Part shown: positions 25,549 to 33,133 of the stretch, piece by piece | How positions within the stretch are numbered: position 1 is the stretch's first letter | Layout of the letters: the number at the start of each line of letters is the position of its first letter | NCBI GenBank assembly: GCA_910584945.1 | Contig: CAJUDY010000029.1 | Location: 1 to 52,461, forward strand | Length of the DNA stretch: 52,461 nucleotides | Direction of reading: 5' to 3' | Origin: an uncultured Lachnospiraceae bacterium | GTDB lineage: Bacteria > Bacillota > Clostridia > Lachnospirales > Lachnospiraceae | Notes under the pieces: model-generated | Database searches by the model: none | What the model was told of the DNA's origin: nothing | The model's input: the letters and a program-made list of their open reading frames with translations, nothing else | Position numbers and translations under genes: made by a program

Positions 25549-25926
25549 CTATACTTCCGCGATACACTCGATCTCCACCAGTCCGCCCAGGGGAAGTTTT
25601 GCCACCTGTACACAGGAGCGCGCGGGATAATCGCCTCCGAAGCAGGACTCGTAGATCTTGTTGACAGCCGCGAAGTCATCCATATCCGTCAGAAAGATCA
25701 GCGTTTTCACTACTTTCTGGTAGCTGCTCCCTGCCGCCTCCAGCACCGCTCCCAGGTTTTTCAGGGAGCAGTGCGCCTGGGCCTCCACACCTTCTGCCAG
25801 CCCGCCGGTTTCCACATCGATGCCCAGCTGCCCGGAGCAATAGACCATGCCGTCTTTCTTGACCGCCTGCACGTAGGGTCCCACCGCCTTAGGCGCTTTT
25901 TCCGTAAATACAATCTCTTTTGCCAT
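25549..25926 (-). CDS. RidA family reactive intermediate deaminase
   Basis: A 125-residue YjgF/YER057c/UK114 (RidA) protein. The carboxylate-binding arginine is in YPARSCVQVAKLP near residue 104, and GGLVEIECIA and the N-terminal GPYVQAV complete the trimer-interface active site. RidA hydrolyses 2-aminoacrylate and related imines. In this operon the lyase at 31644 releases such enamines from 2,3-diaminopropionate, so RidA would detoxify its product (inference supported by known chemistry). It starts just after the deacylase stop and ends at the operon terminator. Confidence 0.93.
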   Translation of the reverse strand: MAKEIVFTEKAPKAVGPYVQAVKKDGMVYCSGQLGIDVETGGLAEGVEAQAHCSLKNLGAVLEAAGSSYQKVVKTLIFLTDMDDFAAVNKIYESCFGGDYPARSCVQVAKLPLGGLVEIECIAEV

Positions 25927-25928
25927 GA

Positions 25929-27530
25929 TCAGATTACCTCTTTTCCTTTCATTCTCAGCACCGCCCCGTTTCTTCTGCCGGTGTGCTTTCCTCTTTCCAC
26001 AGTCACCTCTCCGCCCACGATCACATACTCGATGCCTTCCGGATACTGGATCGGCTCCATAAAAGTTCCCTTGTCGATGACAATATCCGGATGGAAGACA
26101 CAGATGTCCGCCGCATAGCCTTCCTTCAGTTCTCCGCGCCTGGTCATGTTGAACGTCTGCGCCGGTTTCCCGGTCATCTTATAGACCGCCTCTTCCAGCG
26201 ACAGCGCTTTTTCTTCTCTTACATATTTGCCCAGAGTCCTTGGAAATGCGCCGTACACTCTCGGATGAGGCTTTCCGCCCAGCAGTCCGTCCGTACACAC
26301 ATTCATCTCCGGACGCTTCATAAAACGAATCACATGCTCCTCAGTTCCGTAAAAGTCCACCATACCCACGGCGTTCTCCTCTTCGCAGAGCAGATCAAAG
26401 GTTGCCTCGTAGGGATCCTTTCCCCGAAGTTCTCCCAGAGCGGTCAGACTCAGGCCGATGGCGTCTTTGTTCTTCTCGGTCTTCACACTGGTCACATAGA
26501 TCTGATCCAGCCCGGCGAATTCCACAAAGTTGTCCCAGCCCGGAATCCCATGCTCAATATCGTACACCATCTTTTTGCGAAGTTCGGGATCTTTCAGACG
26601 CTTCAGCACCTTGTCCGTCCCGCCGTCATGTACCCAGGGCGGAAGAATGACTCCCAGCATGGTGCTGCCCGCCACATAGGGATACTGGTCAAAGGATACC
26701 CGGATTCCCTCTGCTTTGGCTGTTTCCAGAAGTTCGATCACCTGCTCTACCTTATCCCAGTTCTTCTTCCCGCATACTTTAAAATGAGAATAATGAATCT
26801 TCACACCGGACTCCCGGCCAATCCGGATCACTTCCTCCATAGAGTCCAGAATCGTATCTGCCTCGCTTCTCTGATGAATGACGAAGATGCCGTCGTACTC
26901 CGCCACCACCTTGCACATCTCGATGATCTCTCTGGACTCGGAATAGGCGCAGGGCATATAGATCAGGCCGGTGGACAGCCCCACAGCGCCCGCCTCCATC
27001 TCTCTGCGGGTGATCTGACGCATCTTATCCAGCTCTTCCTCATTCGGAAGACGGTTCTCCAGTCCCATGGCCTCCATGCGGATATTCCCATGGGGAACCA
27101 GATAGCACTCATTCAGTCCCGGCTTTGCCGCGTCGATCATGTTCAGATAGTTTTCCGTCGTCTCGAAGGTCCAGTCAATTTCGTCGCTGTCTCCGTCCAG
27201 TCCGGCCAGATTCTTCCTCCAGGGGCTGATGTACTCTGTGGGCAGCGGAGCCATGGAGATTCCGTCCTGGCCCAGGACTTCCGTCGTGATTCCCTGCATT
27301 ACCTTAGGAGCCACCTCCGGTTCCACCAGCACCTGCAAGTCGCTGTGGCTGTGAGTATCGATAAACCCGGGCGCCACCACAAGACCTTGGGCGTCAATCA
27401 CCTCGGCCTCTTCGATCTCTATGGACGGGGCGATCTTCTCGATCTTTCCCTCTGAGAGAAGGAGATCCCCCCGATATCCTGGATTGCCGCTTCCGTCGAT
27501 GATTTGTCCATTTTTGATCAACCGTTTCAT
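25929..27530 (-). CDS. N-acyl-D-amino-acid deacylase-like amidohydrolase
   Basis: A 533-residue amidohydrolase of the D-aminoacylase family. ATG 27530 is chosen: it follows the permease stop by one base and opens MKRLIKNGQIIDGSGNPG; a longer frame runs inside the permease gene. The metal-binding DTHSHSDLQ is at residues 58-66, with H60 and H62. In characterised D-aminoacylase a cysteine 27 residues later is a zinc ligand; here the same place holds D89 (GQDGIS instead of GNCGxS). The C-terminal CTDGLLGG (catalytic aspartate region) and GELKEGYAADICVF are normal. It may release D-amino acids or act on carbamoyl/acyl products of the adjacent hydantoinase. Confidence 0.85.
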   Translation of the reverse strand: MKRLIKNGQIIDGSGNPGYRGDLLLSEGKIEKIAPSIEIEEAEVIDAQGLVVAPGFIDTHSHSDLQVLVEPEVAPKVMQGITTEVLGQDGISMAPLPTEYISPWRKNLAGLDGDSDEIDWTFETTENYLNMIDAAKPGLNECYLVPHGNIRMEAMGLENRLPNEEELDKMRQITRREMEAGAVGLSTGLIYMPCAYSESREIIEMCKVVAEYDGIFVIHQRSEADTILDSMEEVIRIGRESGVKIHYSHFKVCGKKNWDKVEQVIELLETAKAEGIRVSFDQYPYVAGSTMLGVILPPWVHDGGTDKVLKRLKDPELRKKMVYDIEHGIPGWDNFVEFAGLDQIYVTSVKTEKNKDAIGLSLTALGELRGKDPYEATFDLLCEEENAVGMVDFYGTEEHVIRFMKRPEMNVCTDGLLGGKPHPRVYGAFPRTLGKYVREEKALSLEEAVYKMTGKPAQTFNMTRRGELKEGYAADICVFHPDIVIDKGTFMEPIQYPEGIEYVIVGGEVTVERGKHTGRRNGAVLRMKGKEVI

Positions 27531-27531
27531 A

Positions 27532-28950
27532 TTAGTTCTGCTCCGTCTGCTCTTTTTCTGCAAACGGAACCTCCTTTCCGATATTCTGCTCATACTTTTT
27601 CATCGTGAAATTTTTCATCAGTGCGGTGTACACTGCCACGCTGATCAGAAGCCCCGCAAAGAAGGAGTAATCCCCCGCAAACAGGGACAAGCCGAAGGAT
27701 ATCACCATGGTCGCCAGCGCGCTCATATTGAACCCCTTTGTATAAAGATATTGGCCATCCTCATTATACAGATCTTCCACATTCAGAATGCTTCTGCGCA
27801 CAATGAAATAATCCGTCAGCATGATGCCGATAATGGGTCCGAGAAGTGTTGAGAAGTTGGACTGGATGACCACCAGAAAATCTCCTCCCTGCTGCTTCCA
27901 GGGCATCATCAGAAGTCCAATCACTCCGGAAATGATGGTTGTCATCCAGAATTTCAGCTTCGGAAAGATATTCAGCAGGATATAGGCCGGCGGCATCAGA
28001 TTGGCCGCCGTATTCGTCGACCACTGGGCAAAGGCGATGGAAATAAAACAGAAGATCAGCATCACCATATTGTTGGAGAACAGATTGAACACGACGTTGT
28101 TCAGATCCCATTCACCGGTAAACACTCCCGCAGCCATTCCAACCATCATGGCAATAATTCCAACTGCCATCAGTCCGATCACCTGTCCCAGGATGGCCCT
28201 TTTATTGCGCTTTAAAAATCCTTCCTGACGGTAGTTTTCGCTTCTCTTAATCTGTTTTGCCAGATCCGGTCCGTTTAACGCCATGGTAATCCATCCGCCC
28301 GCCACACCGGATACTGCAAAGGCGATGGAATAGTTCCCGGCCGCCTTTACATTCATGATATCCGGAATGGATACCTGGAATTTATTGCAGATGGTCACAA
28401 TGATCGCCGCAAACATGATTCCCAGCATGGGCACCGCAATCCAGTCAAATTTTGCCATGGCCTCCATACCGAACAGTGCGTTCACAATCTGGAATGCCGC
28501 GAACAACAGCAGCATCAGCGTCACATTGTTAAATCCCGGAAACAGAAATCCCATGATCATATTCAGCGCGCTCGCCCCCACCCAGGTCTGAAAGCCGAAC
28601 CAGTAAAAGCACGGCACACAGCGGACCAGTCCGGCCAGGAAAGAACCCTTATAGCCAAATGCCGCCCGGCTGTACACCGCAAACGGAATCCCGTACTTGG
28701 TTCCGATGTCACCGGCCAGCGCAGTCAGTGCGGTTACCAGCCCATACCCAAGGAAGACGACCAGAATCAACATCCACGGGGACAGTCCTTCTCCGCTGTT
28801 GTAATATTGCGCTCCAAGGCTGAATGCCACAATATTAATGGTCATCCCCGCCCAAAGGATCGTATAGTCAAAAAGTGATAATGTCCGCTCCGCATCGCTG
28901 GTCGGAAGCAGTTCCGGACTCCGCAGACTGGTTGAATGTTCTTTTTGCAT
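27532..28950 (-). CDS. NCS1-family nucleobase/hydantoin permease
   Basis: A 472-residue membrane transporter with about twelve hydrophobic segments from residue 25 to 450. It belongs to the nucleobase:cation symporter-1 family (cytosine, allantoin, uracil, hydantoin carriers): SLFDYTILWAGMTINIVAFSLG near residue 25, in parts, the GIPFAVYSRAAFGYKG loop near residue 87 and the WFGFQTWVGA helix near 118 are typical. The substrate is most likely a purine, pyrimidine or hydantoin, which fits the adjoining cyclic amidohydrolase. It has a GGGGGAA ribosome binding site and lies 29 bp after the dihydropyrimidinase gene. Confidence 0.88.
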   Translation of the reverse strand: MQKEHSTSLRSPELLPTSDAERTLSLFDYTILWAGMTINIVAFSLGAQYYNSGEGLSPWMLILVVFLGYGLVTALTALAGDIGTKYGIPFAVYSRAAFGYKGSFLAGLVRCVPCFYWFGFQTWVGASALNMIMGFLFPGFNNVTLMLLLFAAFQIVNALFGMEAMAKFDWIAVPMLGIMFAAIIVTICNKFQVSIPDIMNVKAAGNYSIAFAVSGVAGGWITMALNGPDLAKQIKRSENYRQEGFLKRNKRAILGQVIGLMAVGIIAMMVGMAAGVFTGEWDLNNVVFNLFSNNMVMLIFCFISIAFAQWSTNTAANLMPPAYILLNIFPKLKFWMTTIISGVIGLLMMPWKQQGGDFLVVIQSNFSTLLGPIIGIMLTDYFIVRRSILNVEDLYNEDGQYLYTKGFNMSALATMVISFGLSLFAGDYSFFAGLLISVAVYTALMKNFTMKKYEQNIGKEVPFAEKEQTEQN

Positions 28951-28979
28951 GATGTTCCCCCTTCTTTTTCTGTACTTTC

Positions 28980-30404
28980 TCAGTTTAGTCCGTATCTTTC
29001 CAGGTAAACCGGATGGATCTTCCTTTTAATGAATTCGCCGTCTCCCTGTTTTCCCTTAAATTCACCGTTTTCCACGATCACTTTTCCTTTCGAAATCGTC
29101 ATCACCGGATAACCCTTTACCTTAAATCCTTCATGCAGACAATAGCTGATGTTGTTATGCAGCACGTCTTTGGACAGCGTCACTTCTTTTTCCATATCCA
29201 CCAATACAAGATCTGCATCGGAACCCGGCGCGATGATCCCCTTCTGCGGATAGCAGCCGTAGATCTTTGCGATATTCGTACTGGTCAGCTCGCATACCTT
29301 ATTAATGGAAATCCGTCCTTTGGATACTCCTTCCGACAAAAGCAGCGGCAGTCGGATCTCAATCCCGCTCATACCATTGACCACCTTGCGGAAATCCTGT
29401 TTCCAGGTTCCGTCCGGATTCTTTTCAAGAAACATGGATTTTTCGTCCACGTCAAACGTACAGTCGTCAGAACCCGTCAGAAGGATCGTACCGTCCTGAA
29501 GTCCTTCCCACAGCTCCTGTGCCTCCTTCGGTGTGCGAAGCGGCGGCGAGCAGATGGCCAGATGGCCGTTTTCTCCCTGGTACAGATCGTCAAACAGTGT
29601 CAGATAATGAGGCCCTGTCTCCACATAGATGGGCAGTCCCTTTCCATGGGCGCGCCTTGCCGTATTAAGCGCCTCTCCATTCGTGGTATGAACCACCAGA
29701 AGCGCGTTTCCCACATATTCTGCAAAGTATACGGCTCTGGCAAATGCTTCTGCCTCACAGAGAACCGGTTTGCATTTTGCAAAGTTCACCCAGCTGAAAT
29801 CCTGTTTTGCTTCGCATTTCTCAATATTGATCTCCGCGATCCCGTTGCTCTCACAATGTACCATGGGAAGTCCGTTCACCTGCTTCGCTTTTTCGAAAAC
29901 CTTCAGCATGGTCTCGTCGTCGCTCATGACTCCTTCCTTTTTATAAGTCATAAACATCTTGAAAGTGGGAATCCCGCTCTCCGCCATTTTTTCGATATCC
30001 GCAATGGCCTCCGGTGTGGACTCTACAAATTTTCCGTGCACGCTGTAATCAATAGCCGATTCTTTCATTTCGTCCGCACGCGCCAGCGCCTGCTTATACG
30101 GGGAATCCCCTTTTCCCATATTGGCAAAATCCATGTACATGGTCACGCCGCCGAATGCCGCACTGATGCTCTGCTCATAGAAACTGTTCGCTCCCAATGC
30201 ACCCTGGAAAGGAGCCATGCAGTGCATATGCGCTTCGATCACACCCGGAAGCACATATTTTCCGGAAGCGTCGATCACTCTTCTTCCTTCTGTCTCCTCG
30301 TAATGTCCAAGTCCCGCAATCATCCTTCCCTGGACTGCCACATCACATTGTACCGTAGAAGACGGCGACACCACATAACCATTTTTAATAATCAGATCAT
30401 ACAT
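28980..30404 (-). CDS. dihydropyrimidinase / D-hydantoinase family protein
   Basis: A 474-residue cyclic amidohydrolase. The first metal site is EAHMHCM near residue 57, the carboxylated lysine lies in FKMFMTYK near residue 150, further ligands in MVHCES near 180 and VVHTTNGEA near 238, and the catalytic aspartate in GSDDCTF near 316. The usual dihydropyrimidinase TDHC is SDDC here, so substrate preference may differ. The family opens five- or six-membered rings (hydantoins, dihydropyrimidines), yielding carbamoyl amino acids. In E. coli the related HyuA gene lies in the ygeX/ygeY group, as here. Confidence 0.88.
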   Translation of the reverse strand: MYDLIIKNGYVVSPSSTVQCDVAVQGRMIAGLGHYEETEGRRVIDASGKYVLPGVIEAHMHCMAPFQGALGANSFYEQSISAAFGGVTMYMDFANMGKGDSPYKQALARADEMKESAIDYSVHGKFVESTPEAIADIEKMAESGIPTFKMFMTYKKEGVMSDDETMLKVFEKAKQVNGLPMVHCESNGIAEINIEKCEAKQDFSWVNFAKCKPVLCEAEAFARAVYFAEYVGNALLVVHTTNGEALNTARRAHGKGLPIYVETGPHYLTLFDDLYQGENGHLAICSPPLRTPKEAQELWEGLQDGTILLTGSDDCTFDVDEKSMFLEKNPDGTWKQDFRKVVNGMSGIEIRLPLLLSEGVSKGRISINKVCELTSTNIAKIYGCYPQKGIIAPGSDADLVLVDMEKEVTLSKDVLHNNISYCLHEGFKVKGYPVMTISKGKVIVENGEFKGKQGDGEFIKRKIHPVYLERYGLN

Positions 30405-30429
30405 AGTTTTTTCTCCTCTTTTTCAATTT

Positions 30430-31608
30430 TTATAAAAGTGCTTCCATCACCGCGTAATAGCACTCTTCTACTTTTGTCAGCTGCTCGATCTCAATATACT
30501 CGTTCACCGTATGGGCCAAGTTTTCTCTGGACGGTCCGAGACCAAAAGTCTTGATCCCTGCTTCCCCCGCATAGTGACTTCCGTTGGTGCAGAAGTTGTA
30601 CTGGGTAACCTCCGGCGCGAAGCCCTTCTCGTTCAGCTTTTTGTAAACCGCCTGTACGAAATCATCTTCCCTTTCGTACAGCCAGCCCGGGAAGAAGCGC
30701 TCCCCCTTGATCTCATTGCCGGTATGGCATCTTTCTCTTCCTATTGCGTAGGAGGCTTTTGCCTTGAGCTGCGGATCTTCTGCCATCAGGCGGTCCAGAA
30801 GCTTCCGAACAGGCGCCAGAACGCTTTCCTTCGTCTCACCCACCAGAAGACGGCGGTCATAGGTCGCTCTGCAGTATTCCGGAACTACGGACGCCCCCGG
30901 ATAAGGAGCGGATTTGATATCGGTCAATTCCAGAATCCCGTCTCCCAGCACCGGATGATGGGTGGGCTCCAGGGTACGGATTGCCTCGATGACTTTCGCC
31001 ATCTTGTACACGGCGTTGATGCCTTTTTCCGGATTGGCGGAATGGCAGGGTTTTCCAAAGGTCTCAATGACGATCTCCGCCCTTCCCCTCTGTCCGATCT
31101 TCAGGTTCAGCTGGGACGCTTCCCCGATCACCACATAATCCGGCTGTACCCGTTCGCTGATTGCTCTTGCCGCCACGCCCTCGAAGCACTCCTCATGGAC
31201 CACGCCTGCCACATAGATCTCCCCCGCGAAGTCTTTGTTCCTGTCCTTTGCAAAGCAGGAGGCCGCACAGGTCATGGCCGCCACCGCGCCCTTCATGTCG
31301 CTGGTTCCTCTTCCCCAGATCTTTCCGTCGTGAATTTCCGCCGCAAAGGGCGGGTACATCCACTCTTTCTCCTCCGTCACCGGAACCGTATCGATATGTC
31401 CGTCAAATAATATCTTTTTCCCCGGGCGTAAGCCTTTGATACATCCGATGATGTTCCCATACTGGTCCACGGTCACTTCATCATATCCCATCTTTTTCAT
31501 GTGCCCGGACAAAACTTCCACAACTCCTTGTTCCTCTCCGGAATAGCTTCTCTGCTGAATCATTTTCTGGCAAAGTGTAATCACCTGCTCTTCTCTTGCT
31601 TTTTCCAT
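30430..31608 (-). CDS. YgeY-type M20 family metallohydrolase
   Basis: A 392-residue M20/ArgE-DapE-like enzyme. ATG 31608 is chosen because AAGGAGGG lies upstream; a longer frame would run into the ammonia-lyase gene. First zinc site DGHIDTVPV near residue 73, bridging aspartate in GRGTSDMKG near 103, catalytic glutamates in HEECFEG near 140 and a further ligand in GEAS near 163. It matches the 'YgeY selenium-metabolism-linked hydrolase' group in its CHTGNEIKGERFFPGWL and CTNGSHYAGEAGI segments. It probably hydrolyses an N-acyl or carbamoyl amino acid produced by the pathway; the true substrate is not known to me. Confidence 0.88.
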   Translation of the reverse strand: MEKAREEQVITLCQKMIQQRSYSGEEQGVVEVLSGHMKKMGYDEVTVDQYGNIIGCIKGLRPGKKILFDGHIDTVPVTEEKEWMYPPFAAEIHDGKIWGRGTSDMKGAVAAMTCAASCFAKDRNKDFAGEIYVAGVVHEECFEGVAARAISERVQPDYVVIGEASQLNLKIGQRGRAEIVIETFGKPCHSANPEKGINAVYKMAKVIEAIRTLEPTHHPVLGDGILELTDIKSAPYPGASVVPEYCRATYDRRLLVGETKESVLAPVRKLLDRLMAEDPQLKAKASYAIGRERCHTGNEIKGERFFPGWLYEREDDFVQAVYKKLNEKGFAPEVTQYNFCTNGSHYAGEAGIKTFGLGPSRENLAHTVNEYIEIEQLTKVEECYYAVMEALL

Positions 31609-31643
31609 CGCCTGTAAACCCTCCTTTTTCTTACTCTGTATCG

Positions 31644-32840
31644 TTACTTTGCATATGCCCCGTCCCATACGATGGAACGGTAGTTTTCTTTGTCCGTATC
31701 GCCCTCTGTGCTGAAGAACAATACTCTGGAGTCTTCGTTCAGCTTAAGCTTCTCCCGGATGTCCGCATAGTTCGAGTCCCTCATGATCTCAGTCACACAG
31801 CCGAAAGCCGCCGCGCCGCTCTCTCCGGAGATGATCCGGGAATCTCCCTTTGCCGGACCGGCAAGAATCCGCATTCCCTGGGCCGCCATATAATCGGGGC
31901 AGGAGATGAAGTAATCCGCATAATCCTTAAGCACATTCCATCCGATGCTGCAGGGTTCTCCGCAGGCCAGTCCCGCCATGATCGTGCACATCTGTCCGGT
32001 CACGAAGTGAAGCTTTCCGTCTGCCGCCTCTGCGGTGCGGAAGAGGCAGTCCGCCTGGCTCGGCTCCACGATAGTAATCAGCGGACGCTCTTCCCCGTAT
32101 ACAGAGGCAAAAAAGCCTGCCACCGCTCCCGCCATGGAACCCACGCCTGCCTGGAGGAAGATATGGGTCGGTTTTTCCGGAAGCTGTGTATAGGCCTCAT
32201 AGCCCATGGTTCCGTATCCCTGCATAATCCATTCCGGAATATCCTCATAACCTTCCCACGCCGTATCCTGCACCATAACCCAGCCTTTTTCCTCCGCCTG
32301 ACGGTTGGCCAGGCGTACAGCCTCATCATAATTCAGATCGGTAATCGCAGCGTCCGCTCCCTCCGCCAAAATATTGGCAAGCCGCTCCCTGGCGCTGCCC
32401 TTCGGCATGTAGACTACCGCCTTCTGCCGGAGCTTGCTGGCCGTCCATGCCACGCCCCTTCCATGATTGCCGTCGGTGGCCGTCACGAACGTGATCTCCC
32501 CCAGCGCTTTTTTCGTCTGTTCGGAGATCAGCTCTTCATAGGACAGTTCCTCGATGGTCTTCCCCAGCCTTCCTGCCAGATAACTGCCGATGGCATAGCT
32601 TCCTCCCAGTACCTTGAATGCATTCAGCCCGAAGCGATAGGACTCGTCTTTGATATAGATCGTCCCAAGCCCCAGTTCCTCTGCGGTCTCCCTCAACTCA
32701 GTGAGCGGAGTTTCCCGGTACATGGGAAAACTTGCGTGAAAACGCTGTACCTTTTTTGCATTTTCCAGACTTATAAAATCCAAATCATATTTTTCTCCCG
32801 GATTTCTCTGGTATTGAACCAGTTTTAATTCCTCATTCAT
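31644..32840 (-). CDS. dpaL: diaminopropionate ammonia-lyase
   Basis: A PLP enzyme that converts 2,3-diaminopropionate to pyruvate and two ammonia. ATG 32840, eight bases after AAGGAGG, gives 398 residues, the same length as E. coli YgeX. The PLP lysine is in GLNAFKVLGGSYA near residue 78, the phosphate-binding and substrate loop TDGNHGRGVAW near 121, and the C-terminal glycine-rich loop SGESGAAAFG near 350. Fold-type II relatives such as threonine dehydratase differ in these segments. It is the first gene of the sigma-54 operon, about 80 bp downstream of the -24/-12 promoter. Confidence 0.93.
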   Translation of the reverse strand: MNEELKLVQYQRNPGEKYDLDFISLENAKKVQRFHASFPMYRETPLTELRETAEELGLGTIYIKDESYRFGLNAFKVLGGSYAIGSYLAGRLGKTIEELSYEELISEQTKKALGEITFVTATDGNHGRGVAWTASKLRQKAVVYMPKGSARERLANILAEGADAAITDLNYDEAVRLANRQAEEKGWVMVQDTAWEGYEDIPEWIMQGYGTMGYEAYTQLPEKPTHIFLQAGVGSMAGAVAGFFASVYGEERPLITIVEPSQADCLFRTAEAADGKLHFVTGQMCTIMAGLACGEPCSIGWNVLKDYADYFISCPDYMAAQGMRILAGPAKGDSRIISGESGAAAFGCVTEIMRDSNYADIREKLKLNEDSRVLFFSTEGDTDKENYRSIVWDGAYAK

Positions 32841-32920
32841 CGGTTTCCGCCTCCTTATGAACTCGCCGTCCCTGTACGCGGTCAGGCGTTTCACTTATCA
32901 TGTTCCCTGCTCTTTTATAT

Positions 32921-32937
32921 AGCATATCCTGTGCCAG
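32921..32937 (-). promoter_or_regulatory. sigma-54 (-24/-12) promoter of the dpaL operon
   Basis: On the minus strand CTGGCACAGGATATGCT aligns with the consensus YTGGCACG-N4-TTGCW: the invariant GG and GC are exactly 10 bp apart and only two less conserved positions differ. It lies 80 bp before the dpaL start and downstream of a sigma-54 activator gene, with dyads about 140-200 bp further upstream. Confidence 0.88.
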
Positions 32938-33013
32938 TGACCCGTTTTTCATCATTCGCTTTTCTGTTTTGTGAGTTTTTTACATATTTTTATGATTATT
33001 TTATCTATTCTGC

Positions 33014-33063
33014 ACAAAAAAATAAGAACTGCGAAAATAATTTTTCCTTTCCGCAGTTCTTAT
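33014..33063 (-). terminator. intrinsic terminator of the sigma-54 activator gene
   Basis: On the minus strand ATAAGAACTGCG pairs with CGCAGTTCTTAT (12 bp) around an A-rich loop and is followed by TTTTTTG. It isolates the activator gene from the sigma-54 promoter downstream. Confidence 0.85.
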
Positions 33064-33076
33064 CTTTCAATTCTAA

Positions 33077-33133
33077 TTCTCAAATCGAGAAAACATTCTC
33101 AATTTGAGAATACATCATTTCTCATTCTGAGAA
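33077..33133. promoter_or_regulatory. three tandem dyads, candidate enhancer sites for the sigma-54 activator
   Basis: Three 15-bp dyads with arms TTCTCA / TGAGAA: TTCTCAAATCGAGAA (33077), TTCTCAATTTGAGAA (33096, perfect arms of seven) and TTCTCATTCTGAGAA (33119). Start-to-start spacing is 19 and 23 bp. The third overlaps the last codons of the activator gene. They lie 140-200 bp upstream of the -24 element, the usual distance for bacterial enhancer-binding proteins. Confidence 0.8.

Noticed and set aside
25983..27455. A 490-codon open frame on the plus strand opposite the deacylase gene
   Set aside because: Its protein is rich in histidine, arginine and cysteine with no family pattern. It is the antisense shadow of a GC-rich coding gene. 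The same applies to long frames opposite the hydantoinase (29013-30554), tig (17467-18846) and glmM (3817-4785).
30430..31608. Selenocysteine use in the YgeY-type hydrolase
   Set aside because: The name 'selenium metabolism hydrolase' comes from genomic association. The frame has no internal TGA and no SECIS-like hairpin was seen.
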